Origin: Phycisphaerales bacterium UBA3158
Lineage (GTDB): Bacteria > Planctomycetota > Phycisphaerae > Phycisphaerales > SM1A02
Length of the DNA: 6,273 bases
Reading direction: 5' to 3'
Assembly: GCA_002364555.1 (NCBI GenBank)
Contig: DEYM01000102.1
Coordinates: 37,238-43,510, forward strand
Under the pieces are notes generated by a model. That model saw nothing but the letters and a program-made list of their open reading frames with translations. It was not told the DNA's origin and did not search any database. Within the stretch, counting starts at the first letter, position 1. Every line of letters begins with the position of its first letter. Made by a program: the position numbers and the translations under genes. This document shows positions 1-5,694 of the stretch, one piece after another.

Positions 1-1
1 T

Positions 2-94
2 CGATCTCACCTCGATATCGGCCGATCCGACCAGTGTCTGATCACGGTCACTCTGGAGTCCGAAATACACCGGATTGGGTCTTATTCATTCTAA
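2..94 (+). other. Possible C-terminal tail of an upstream gene
   Basis: One plus-strand frame is open from the window edge to a TAA at 92-94, giving about 30 residues that end in IHRIGSYSF. Its third codon positions are about 63% G or C, nearer to the real genes here than the other forward frames of this stretch. No domain is recognisable in so short a piece, and another forward frame is also open, to 124-126. It may be the end of a gene that starts outside the window, or chance. A short inverted repeat begins 6 bases after the stop. Confidence 0.25.
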
Positions 95-100
95 AACAGC

Positions 101-121
101 TTGAATTGACTCCGAATTCAA
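101..121. repeat. Perfect 7-bp inverted repeat with 7-base loop
   Basis: TTGAATT at 101-107 and AATTCAA at 115-121 are exact reverse complements around GACTCCG. The stem is AT-rich and has no T-run after it, so it is a poor intrinsic terminator. It could be a protein-binding site for the downstream gene or a weak hairpin after an upstream transcript. Chance is also possible in AT-rich DNA. Confidence 0.35.
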
Positions 122-213
122 CTTGATCAGCTCGAAACTTGGTTGATACTTCATCAGAGGGATCCACGGGCTCTTTAAAGCCGTATGTTCTTATGGTGGC
201 ATTTTCGTATGTC

Positions 214-225
214 TGCCAATTGGCA
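214..225. repeat. 12-bp perfect palindrome, possible operator
   Basis: TGCCAATTGGCA reads the same on both strands. It ends 63 bases before the metalloprotease start codon, where an operator for a dimeric regulator could sit. No regulator gene is present in the window and I cannot assign the site to a known family. Confidence 0.3.
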
Positions 226-271
226 TCATCTCTTTCATGAGACATCAGCGAAATCCACTCAAGAGAGCCTC

Positions 272-276
272 AGGAG
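272..276 (+). promoter_or_regulatory. Ribosome binding site of the metalloprotease gene
   Basis: AGGAG lies 12 bases before the ATG at 289, slightly far but usable. It supports 289 as the start, which is also the codon that yields an intact signal peptide. Confidence 0.6.
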
Positions 277-288
277 AAGTACAAACAA

Positions 289-2787
289 ATGTTTAGTCGA
301 ATCACACTCGTTTGCTGTTACGCCGCAATCATGTCTGCGGGCATGGCGCATGCCTCCGAGGTCTTCAATGGTGCCGATTCGATCACGCCAAGAAAAGCCA
401 ACAATGCATTGAGTCTTGAGGCCAGCACGGTACAGACGCTTCAATTGGTCGAGTTGCCATCGGGTGATCTGGAACTGTCGGTCATGCTCGGTGACGATGC
501 GTCCAGGATCCGCTTCCAGGAACACTCGATCCGGACCGATGCCTATCAGCTGCTCGAACAGCAGGCCGATGGTTCGCTGCTTGAAATCGAGCCAGGTCCG
601 ATCAGCACCTATCGTGGGTCCGATCCGAGGGATGCTTCCATGAAAGCCGCGTTGTCTCTCGAGGACGATGGGTTTCGTGTTCTGGTGTTGCTGGAGGACG
701 GAGCACGTTGGTGGGTCGAACCGCTTGCTGGAAAGGTCCGAAACGCGATCGAAACGGACTACGCGGTATATCGAGGTCGGGACATCATCTCTCCGGATGG
801 CTTCTGTGGCGTCGATGACAGCTACAAGCTTCCGGGACTTGATCTGATTCAGCCTTTTCCCCAGGGAATGAGTCGCGAGATTCTCGTGGCGGAATTCGTC
901 GCCGATACGGATTACGAGTTCTATCAGAACTATGGCAGCTCGTCCGCTGTGGAGACCCGAATCAATTCCCTCATGAATTCGATCAATCTTCTCTACGAAA
1001 CTCAGCATGAGATCGTCCATGAGATCCAGGCAATCGTGGTACGACCCCAGAACAACGATCCCTACAGCAGCAGCAGCATCGAGACGCGTCTGGATCAGGT
1101 CCGAAGCGAGTGGAACAGCATCGGGAATCCCGCCCATGATGTTGTCCAGCTTTTCAGTGGGCAGCCATTCGACGGAAGCACCATCGGCCTCGCGTATGTC
1201 GGGGCGGTCTGTTCATCCTTCGAGTACAGCGTCGTGGAGTCGGATTGCTGTGGCAGCTTCGGGTGTGCCACGGATCTCTCCAACCATGAACTCGGCCACA
1301 ACTGGGGTGCGAATCACTGCGAATGTCCGAACAACACGATGAACCCCTCGTTGACATGTGCAAACAACTTCTCGACCGACTCGCGTGGGGACATCTCATC
1401 CTTCAGAAACTCGATCGAATCCTGTCTGGATGAATTCCAGGGTGCCTGCTGTACAAGCAATGGTCAGTGCATCTTCGTGAGCGAGGCCATATGCGACAAT
1501 GGTGGAGGCGAGTATCAGGGTGACGGTGTCGACTGCGCCTCGGTGACCTGCGTCGATCTGACTGGCGCCTGCTGCCTGGCTTCAGGCGAATGCCTGGACG
1601 GCCAGACGTCCCAGTCCTGTTCAAATTCGGGTGGCGAGTATCAGGGGGATGGAAGTGAATGTGCCCAGGTCACGTGTGAGCAGCCCGATCCCACAGGGGC
1701 CTGCTGTCTCGCATCTGGCCAGTGCCTCGGCAATCAGACCCTGGCGGCCTGTGCGAACGCCGGAGGCGACTATCAGGGAAACAACAGCGACTGCGGCAGT
1801 GTCACCTGCGATCAGCCTGAGCCAACGGGTGCCTGCTGCCTTGCCGATGGCAGCTGCCTCGATTCGCTGACGAGTTCCCAGTGCAGCGGAACTTGGCAGG
1901 GTGAAGGAACATCATGTGCATTCGTGGACTGTGGTCCTTCCGAGGACTACGTCGAACTGCATCATGCGATCGTCGGGTCGGGCCTGCTCAGCGGTTCCCA
2001 GGACAACTGGACGGTCGATGTCTATGCGTCAGTGGCTCAGGGCAGTCGTGTTGACGCCGTCGCAGGCAATGCGGCGCAGCAGAAGCTGATCTCCAGCTCC
2101 GCCGGCTTCTATCAGGATCCCAATGGTGGACCGACGTCGGTGGAGATCAATCCGAACTTCTATTCATTCGTGCCAGATCTGGAATGGGACAGCCGGGTGA
2201 CGATCGGTGCGCTCGATCAGACCGGCAATCAATTCGGCTCAAACAATCTCGGCAGTGTCGGCATCAACTGGTCGAACTTCGAGAATGGCGGGACGTTGTC
2301 GGTGGACAACGGAACGTGGTACGTGCTGCCCACGGACAATCAGGGTGAGGCGGAGCTCTTCGTCTCGCAGGATTGTTCAGAACAGTATGGCGTGCTCATC
2401 GCGAGATTGACCGCCTTCGAACTCGATTCGACCATCTCCGTCGAGGCGCTCATTCAGGGGCGCGATCAATCGGGTAGTACCTGGCAGGACTCCGATGCCC
2501 ACGCATTCACCTTCGAACCGTTCGTTGATTGCAATGAGAACGGTGTTTCGGATACCTGCGACATTCTCAACGGGTCCAGCCAGGATCAGGACGGCAACGG
2601 CATCCCCGACGAATGTGAAGGAGACTGTCCAGCGGATGTCAATGGCGACAATCTGATCAACGTCGACGACATTCTCGTCACTCTGGGCAACTACGGTGGT
2701 TCTGGAGCCGGTGATGCGAACGGCGATGGCCAGATCAACGTCGATGACCTGCTCATCATTCTGGGTGAATTCGGATCCGACTGCTGA
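289..2787 (+). CDS. Secreted M12B/reprolysin-like zinc metalloprotease with Cys-rich repeats and dockerin-like C-terminus
   Basis: 832 residues, predicted to be an exported endopeptidase. Residues 1-22 form a signal peptide (hydrophobic core, AHA cleavage motif at 20-22). Residues 23-180 look like a propeptide ending in FCGV, where Cys173 resembles the cysteine switch of adamalysin-type zymogens. The catalytic domain spans about 190-380. It carries the metzincin zinc motif HELGHNWGANH at 333-343 (ligands His333, His337, His343; catalytic Glu334) and a likely Met-turn at Met351. Four GACC-type Cys-rich repeats follow at 385-548. Residues 549-746 form a beta-rich domain that I recognise only as a type recurring in planctomycete exoproteins. 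A DCNENGVSDTCDI / DQDGNGIPDEC linker covers 747-776. The last 53 residues form a dockerin-like pair of calcium loops (Asp783/Asn785/Asp787/Asp794 and Asp809/Asn811/Asp813/Asp820). No cohesin gene is in view, so a cellulosome role should not be assumed. Substrate is unknown. The gene is probably monocistronic: it has its own ribosome binding site and a strong terminator. The protease class is secure, the exact family less so. Confidence 0.93.
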   Translation: MFSRITLVCCYAAIMSAGMAHASEVFNGADSITPRKANNALSLEASTVQTLQLVELPSGDLELSVMLGDDASRIRFQEHSIRTDAYQLLEQQADGSLLEIEPGPISTYRGSDPRDASMKAALSLEDDGFRVLVLLEDGARWWVEPLAGKVRNAIETDYAVYRGRDIISPDGFCGVDDSYKLPGLDLIQPFPQGMSREILVAEFVADTDYEFYQNYGSSSAVETRINSLMNSINLLYETQHEIVHEIQAIVVRPQNNDPYSSSSIETRLDQVRSEWNSIGNPAHDVVQLFSGQPFDGSTIGLAYVGAVCSSFEYSVVESDCCGSFGCATDLSNHELGHNWGANHCECPNNTMNPSLTCANNFSTDSRGDISSFRNSIESCLDEFQGACCTSNGQCIFVSEAICDNGGGEYQGDGVDCASVTCVDLTGACCLASGECLDGQTSQSCSNSGGEYQGDGSECAQVTCEQPDPTGACCLASGQCLGNQTLAACANAGGDYQGNNSDCGSVTCDQPEPTGACCLADGSCLDSLTSSQCSGTWQGEGTSCAFVDCGPSEDYVELHHAIVGSGLLSGSQDNWTVDVYASVAQGSRVDAVAGNAAQQKLISSSAGFYQDPNGGPTSVEINPNFYSFVPDLEWDSRVTIGALDQTGNQFGSNNLGSVGINWSNFENGGTLSVDNGTWYVLPTDNQGEAELFVSQDCSEQYGVLIARLTAFELDSTISVEALIQGRDQSGSTWQDSDAHAFTFEPFVDCNENGVSDTCDILNGSSQDQDGNGIPDECEGDCPADVNGDNLINVDDILVTLGNYGGSGAGDANGDGQINVDDLLIILGEFGSDC
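1441..1932 (+). repeat. Four tandem Cys-rich GACC repeats inside the metalloprotease gene
   Basis: The repeat units lie at 1441-1551, 1564-1677, 1696-1809 and 1828-1932 (37, 38, 38 and 35 residues). Each follows the plan GACC-x4/5-G-x-C ... C ... (Y/W)QG-x4/5-C-x4-C, with six cysteines that could form three disulfides. Units are joined by short linkers such as VDLT, EQPDPT and DQPEPT. Units 2 and 3 are closest, both opening GACCLASG. The fourth is shortened, having lost the GG(E/D)Y stretch before its QG. The pattern suggests internal duplication followed by divergence. A role as a disulfide-stiffened spacer or adhesion segment is inference. Confidence 0.85.
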
Positions 2788-2811
2788 TTCATCCCGACTA
2801 GCCTCATCTGC

Positions 2812-2844
2812 AACGCCCGGCCCTTCGAGGGGCCGGGCGTTTTT
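2812..2844 (+). terminator. Strong intrinsic terminator after the metalloprotease gene
   Basis: Arms AACGCCCGGCCC (2812-2823) and GGGCCGGGCGTT (2830-2841) pair perfectly over 12 bases around a 6-base loop, TTCGAG. A run of five T covers 2840-2844. It begins 24 bases after the stop at 2787 and ends 25 bases before the next start codon, so it separates the two plus-strand genes. Confidence 0.92.
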
Positions 2845-2856
2845 CATCGGCTCGGG

Positions 2857-2862
2857 TACGAT
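2857..2862 (+). promoter_or_regulatory. Tentative -10 element for a leaderless VOC transcript
   Basis: TACGAT matches the TATAAT consensus at four of six positions and ends 7 bases before the ATG at 2870. No Shine-Dalgarno sequence is visible between the terminator and that ATG, so a leaderless mRNA starting at or near the ATG would fit. There is no good -35 box: the region 17 bases upstream lies within the terminator stem. Weak evidence. Confidence 0.2.
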
Positions 2863-2869
2863 CTCGTCC

Positions 2870-3253
2870 ATGAACAACATCGATAGTCAGATCACCTTCT
2901 GCAGTGTCTCCGACCTCGAGAGGACCTCGCGGTTCTGGGGTGAGCGAATGGGTCTCGAACTGGTCCTCGATCAGGGGACCTGCCGTATCTATCACACGAC
3001 AGGCAAGGCCTATCTGGGCTTCTGTCAGAGAGACGGCGTCGCAGCCGTGGAGCAGATCATTCTGACCATCGTCAGTGAGGAGGTCGATGCCTGGCATGCT
3101 CGTCTTGTCGCGAGCGGTGCCGAAATCGATCACGAGCCTCGCCACAATCCGGCGTATGGCATCTATCACTTCTTTGCACGTGATCCAGACGGCTATCGAG
3201 TCGAGATCCAGAGATTCGATGATCCCGCCTGGAATTCCCCTGGTGACGATTGA
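2870..3253 (+). CDS. Small VOC-superfamily protein (glyoxalase/bleomycin-resistance/dioxygenase fold)
   Basis: 127 residues, the usual size of a single VOC protein with two beta-alpha-beta-beta-beta modules. Module one opens with ITFCSVSDLERTSRFW and MGLELVLDQG (8-36). Module two ends in the family signature DPDGYRVEIQRF (105-116). Most VOC enzymes bind a metal through His or Glu at the start of strand 1 of each module and Glu near the end of each. Here the expected His positions are non-His (around Phe10 and Gln62), while the final Glu112 is kept. It may therefore bind metal differently or act as a binding protein, so I do not name a reaction. The frame extends upstream without a stop into the metalloprotease gene, but homology begins only at this Met, which lies after the terminator. 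It has no visible Shine-Dalgarno sequence. The gene converges on DUF2237 across 21 bases. Confidence 0.85.
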   Translation: MNNIDSQITFCSVSDLERTSRFWGERMGLELVLDQGTCRIYHTTGKAYLGFCQRDGVAAVEQIILTIVSEEVDAWHARLVASGAEIDHEPRHNPAYGIYHFFARDPDGYRVEIQRFDDPAWNSPGDD

Positions 3254-3275
3254 GAATTCCAGGTCACAGAGTTTT
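3228..3275 (+). terminator. Inverted repeat at the VOC/DUF2237 convergent junction, likely terminator
   Basis: CCTGGAATTC (3228-3237) and GAATTCCAGG (3254-3263) are perfect 10-base complements around a 16-base loop that contains the end of the VOC gene. A short GTTTT follows at 3271-3275, 7 bases beyond the stem. The wide loop and offset T-run make it weaker than the terminator at 2812, but its place between two convergent stops fits. The T-run serves the plus-strand gene. No equivalent run is present for the minus strand. Confidence 0.5.
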
Positions 3276-3661
3276 CAAATCGATATCGAGTGGGCTCGCA
3301 GATCATCGAGATCGACGTATTCCAGAGAGGCTGCATTGGTCGCTTCGAGCAGAACCGATGGGGCCACTCCGGCCTGCAGTGCCTCCTGCCATCGTGCCGC
3401 GCAGAGGCACCATCTATCGCCCGGCTTCAGGCCCGGAAAACCCCATTCCGGCATCGGTGTCGAGAGATCGTTGCCGGCCGTTCTGGAGAAGGTCAGGAAT
3501 TCCTCGGTGAGGACGACGCACACCGTGTGTGAACCCTGATCGTCGGGGCCGGTATCACAGCATCCAGAGCGATAGAAGCCCGTGAGCGGGTCCATCGAGC
3601 AGGGGATGAGATCCTCACCCAGCACGCTTTGTTGATACTTGCTCTCAATATTCTTTATCAT
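3275..3661 (-). CDS. DUF2237 family protein
   Basis: 128 residues from the ATG at 3661-3659, close to the usual length of DUF2237 proteins, a widespread bacterial family without an established function. Nearly all the conserved segments are recognisable: VLGEDLIPCSMDP (13-25), TGFYRSGCCDTG (27-38), GSHTVC (43-48), LTEEFL (51-56), GNDLSTPMPEWGFPGLKPGD (63-82), RWCLCAARW (83-91) and VLLEAT further on. Conserved cysteines 21, 34, 35, 48, 85 and 87 suggest metal binding or redox chemistry, but that is inference. An upstream in-frame ATG at 3694-3692 would add 11 residues (MKSLGPCIVSV). No strong ribosome binding site decides between them; GTGAG lies 4 bases before the chosen ATG. The gene diverges from the HPPD-like operon and converges on the VOC gene, so it is probably transcribed alone. 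Confidence 0.88.
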   Translation of the reverse strand: MIKNIESKYQQSVLGEDLIPCSMDPLTGFYRSGCCDTGPDDQGSHTVCVVLTEEFLTFSRTAGNDLSTPMPEWGFPGLKPGDRWCLCAARWQEALQAGVAPSVLLEATNAASLEYVDLDDLRAHSISI

Positions 3662-3766
3662 GACACTCACGATACAGGGTCCCAGGCTCTTCATGTTGAG
3701 GTCCAACACCTCGCAGGCTACTCTTCCCGGGCGTTTGTTGGTGGTGTAGAACGTATCGCTTCTATG
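3662..3766. promoter_or_regulatory. Divergent control region between DUF2237 and the HPPD-like operon
   Basis: About 105 bases separate the two divergent genes, so promoters for both should lie here. I see no clear sigma70 pair in either direction. A small inverted repeat, GAGGT (3698-3702) and ACCTC (3708-3712) around CCAAC, could be an operator, but five-base arms are weak evidence. If DUF2237 starts at the alternative ATG (3694), the region shrinks to about 75 bases. Confidence 0.4.
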
Positions 3767-3771
3767 AGGAG
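3767..3771 (+). promoter_or_regulatory. Ribosome binding site that decides the HPPD-like start
   Basis: AGGAG at 3767-3771 directly abuts an in-frame ATG at 3772, leaving no spacer, but lies 6 bases before the second in-frame ATG at 3778. That spacing is normal, so 3778 is the likely start. Confidence 0.75.
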
Positions 3772-3777
3772 ATGGCC

Positions 3778-5049
3778 ATGAGCTCTGGATCCGGATTCGA
3801 CCTGATGGGGTACAAGCCCGAGGGTGACAAGAAGAACAGTGTTTTCTTCGAGGAGTTTCTCCCGAAGGTATACGAACGAAGAGTTTCATCGGGAGTTGAT
3901 GAACTGCTGTCCTCGATGGCGGCCGTCATGATCCAGGTCGATCCTGGAGATGGCATCAACTACATCGAGGAACTCACCATCATGGGCCCATACAGGTTTC
4001 ATTCGGCCCATGTCGATGCCACCCACAAGGTCTATGTCCTGAAGAACTCATGCAAGCGCAATACACCGTTGGTCATCGTCTTCGAGCCCCTTGCCCATGA
4101 TTACATGGATGATCTGGTTCGACTCAATCTGCTGTATCCCATGTCACGCCAGAAGCCCCATGCTCGATACATCGGCGAGATCTTCTGGTCGAGTGACGTG
4201 AAGTCGACCAGGGAAGCGTTGGAGAGCCAGTTCATTCGGTTCTATGACGAAGGGGAGTCTCCAAACGGCTTCTTCTTCAATCCCCACATGGCCTTCACCT
4301 ATCCCAGTGATTTTACCGGTAACAAGGTGGGCTACTGGGACTCGTCCAAATCCGATCTGGACAACCTCAACCTGGGTGAGAAGCTCACCCTCACGGACGA
4401 GGAGAAGGCGCGACTCGAGAAGGCGGACCAGTGGGCAACCGACTCGGGCGTCATGAATCTCGTGATGGGACTCGATCACATGGCCACCAGGGTCCTCATG
4501 GGGGATCGGGAGCATGCCATTCTCGAATTCCTGACTTTGTCGCCTCATTACTTCTGGGGGGCCTACAACATCGGCGACCAGAACTCATCGACGAATGTGA
4601 CGAGGAATCCGAAGATCTCCGATGACAAGCATTCGCCCGCCAAGGTATTCACGGCCAACAACGTTCCTTCCTATCTGAACTCCTTCGATGGCCTCCCGAT
4701 GCCAACGGAGGACTTTGTCCGGAACTATGGCCATCGAATGCACCACATGGCCATGGAAGTGAAGGACGGGGACGACGGCAAGGGGGAGAAGAATGTCGAT
4801 CGCGTCGTGGGCCTCCTCATGAATCATGGAACCAAGTTCCTGGCTCATGTCGTTGGTGAATGTCGTGACGCACCCGATCTGAAGCAGATCTTCTCGAAGC
4901 ATTCGCAGTATTCGATCCTGATCACCGAATACGTCGAGCGTTGCCATCACTTCAAGGGCTTCTTCACCAAGCAGAATGTCGCCGCCCTGACGGCAGCGGC
5001 AGGTGCCGACGAGCAGTTCGTCCATGGAAACCACGGTGTCTATGACTGA
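3778..5049 (+). CDS. HPPD-like VOC-fold iron dioxygenase, substrate unknown
   Basis: 423 residues from the ATG at 3778. The C-terminal half resembles 4-hydroxyphenylpyruvate dioxygenase and has a full 2-His-1-Glu iron triad: His234 in GLDHMATRV, His323 in RMHHMAMEV and Glu384 in ILITEYVER. It also keeps QIFSK at 370-374, matching the QIFTK of true HPPD, and a C-terminal GFFTKQN (393-399) like the HPPD GFGKGN helix. Differences suggest another substrate. The 'P-x-NEP' strand motif between the two histidines is not recognisable, the residue before the second histidine is His rather than Gln, and the last helix has Val where HPPD has Phe. The N-terminal half (about 40-160) is where HPPD has its non-catalytic module, but I can only place it loosely. 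At 423 residues the protein is longer than typical bacterial HPPDs (about 350-360). No signal peptide is present, so it is cytoplasmic. It shares an operon with the DJ-1-like gene, which starts 8 bases before its stop. No other tyrosine-catabolism gene is in view. Fold and iron site are fairly sure, reaction is not. Confidence 0.8.
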   Translation: MSSGSGFDLMGYKPEGDKKNSVFFEEFLPKVYERRVSSGVDELLSSMAAVMIQVDPGDGINYIEELTIMGPYRFHSAHVDATHKVYVLKNSCKRNTPLVIVFEPLAHDYMDDLVRLNLLYPMSRQKPHARYIGEIFWSSDVKSTREALESQFIRFYDEGESPNGFFFNPHMAFTYPSDFTGNKVGYWDSSKSDLDNLNLGEKLTLTDEEKARLEKADQWATDSGVMNLVMGLDHMATRVLMGDREHAILEFLTLSPHYFWGAYNIGDQNSSTNVTRNPKISDDKHSPAKVFTANNVPSYLNSFDGLPMPTEDFVRNYGHRMHHMAMEVKDGDDGKGEKNVDRVVGLLMNHGTKFLAHVVGECRDAPDLKQIFSKHSQYSILITEYVERCHHFKGFFTKQNVAALTAAAGADEQFVHGNHGVYD

Positions 5050-5650
5050 TGCCCTCCGGGTGCTTCTCCCTGTAGCCGCAGGCAATGAGGACATCGAGTT
5101 CTGCGCCCTGCTGGACGTGCTGCGACGTGGTGGTCTGCAGGTCACGATAGCGAGCCTCGAACCCTGCTCCGAGGTTGTTCTCATGAAGGGATTGCGCATC
5201 ATCCCGGATGTCGTGATCAGCGATGTGGCGACGGAGCCATGGGATGCCATCGTCATGGCGGGCGGAATACCCGGTGCGATGAATCTGGCCGAGAGCGAGG
5301 TGCTTCGTTCGATGCTCGTGGCTCATCATGAGGCGAGGGGAGTGATCGGTGCCATCTGCCTCTCGCCGGCCCTGGTTCTCGAGCCTGCCGGTGTGCTCGC
5401 GAATTCGTCGCGGGCCACCTGCAATCCGCTACCGATCAAGACCGTCGACCAATCCTGGCCGGAGGACGAGTTCACACGTCTGCTTGGAGACAAGTTCGAT
5501 CCCACGGCCCGTGTCTGTATTGACGAGGCCAACCGGATCATCACCTCCCAGACTCCCGGAACCGCAATTGAGTATGCCTTGGCGCTAGTCACGATGCTAC
5601 GAGGTCCGGAGGTGGCTCAGGGCATATCGGATTATTTCCTGATCAGATAG
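5042..5650 (+). CDS. DJ-1/PfpI family protein
   Basis: 202 residues, the usual length of a one-domain DJ-1 protein. After strand VLLPVAAGNEDIEF the conserved acidic residue is Glu19, the counterpart of DJ-1 Glu18. The nucleophile elbow AICLSP (104-109) places the reactive cysteine at Cys106. AIVMAGGIPGAMNL (69-82) and TPGTAIEYALALV near the C-terminus are further family signatures. Family members act as chaperones, deglycase or glyoxalase-III-like enzymes, amidases or oxidative-stress sensors. Sequence alone does not choose between them. The position of DJ-1 His126 appears to be Asn (TCNPLP), and about a dozen extra residues follow it. The start at 5042 (MTDALRV) fits homologs. A GTG at 5003 and an ATG at 5024 are longer in-frame options. 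The ATG overlaps the HPPD-like stop by 8 bases, so translational coupling is likely. Confidence 0.9.
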   Translation: MTDALRVLLPVAAGNEDIEFCALLDVLRRGGLQVTIASLEPCSEVVLMKGLRIIPDVVISDVATEPWDAIVMAGGIPGAMNLAESEVLRSMLVAHHEARGVIGAICLSPALVLEPAGVLANSSRATCNPLPIKTVDQSWPEDEFTRLLGDKFDPTARVCIDEANRIITSQTPGTAIEYALALVTMLRGPEVAQGISDYFLIR

Positions 5651-5656
5651 ATGGTG

Positions 5657-5694
5657 ATGCCGACATCTCAGCGATCGATCAGTGAGATCGGCAT
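5657..5694. terminator. Hairpin at the DJ-1/minus-strand convergent junction
   Basis: ATGCCGA-CA-TCTCA (5657-5670) pairs with TGAGATCGGCAT (5683-5694): 12 paired bases with a two-base bulge, around a 12-base loop containing CGATCGATC. It begins 6 bases after the DJ-1 stop and overlaps the last codons of the minus-strand gene. No T-run follows on either strand, so it may be a weak two-way terminator or an RNA-end stabiliser rather than a classical terminator. Confidence 0.4.

Larger units (their letters stand above)
95..288 (+). promoter_or_regulatory. AT-rich leader upstream of the metalloprotease gene
   Basis: No convincing gene lies here. The 60 bases at 61-120 are about 38% G+C, against 62-65% in two sampled coding lines, as expected of a control region. 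A weak sigma70-like pair can be proposed: TTGATC at 123-128 and GATACT at 145-150 with a 16-base spacer. The match is poor, and promoter rules in this phylum are not well known. The stretch also holds two inverted repeats, listed separately, and a TTTAAA at 174-179. The 65-codon minus-strand frame across 48-245 has AT-rich third positions and no recognisable content, so I do not call it a gene. Confidence 0.4.

Noticed and set aside
48..245. 65-codon minus-strand frame upstream of the metalloprotease
   Set aside because: AT-rich third positions unlike the real genes, no recognisable motif, only a weak ribosome binding site, and it spans what looks like the protease control region.
1061..1080. 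Short AGC triplet run
   Set aside because: Only four or five units, in frame inside the protease gene and encoding a Ser stretch. It is too short to treat as a microsatellite of interest.
259..1137. 292-codon minus-strand frame opposite the metalloprotease
   Set aside because: It lies entirely opposite a gene with signal peptide, zinc motif and repeats. Its translation shows no domain and is best explained as the antisense shadow of a GC-rich gene.
2377..2880. 167-codon minus-strand frame over the dockerin-like region
   Set aside because: Its acidic, valine-rich translation mirrors the Asp/Asn-rich calcium loops on the other strand, and it crosses the terminator.
3772..3774. ATG at 3772 as start of the HPPD-like gene
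   Set aside because: The AGGAG ribosome binding site directly abuts it with no spacer. The in-frame ATG at 3778 has a normal 6-base spacing.
5003..5005. GTG at 5003 as start of the DJ-1-like gene
   Set aside because: It would add 13 residues (Ser/Thr-rich, no fold content) and lengthen the overlap to 47 bases. The ATG at 5042 begins right before the first beta strand.
4585..5256. 223-codon minus-strand frame across the HPPD-like/DJ-1 junction
   Set aside because: It overlaps two well-supported genes on the plus strand and has no recognisable family content.
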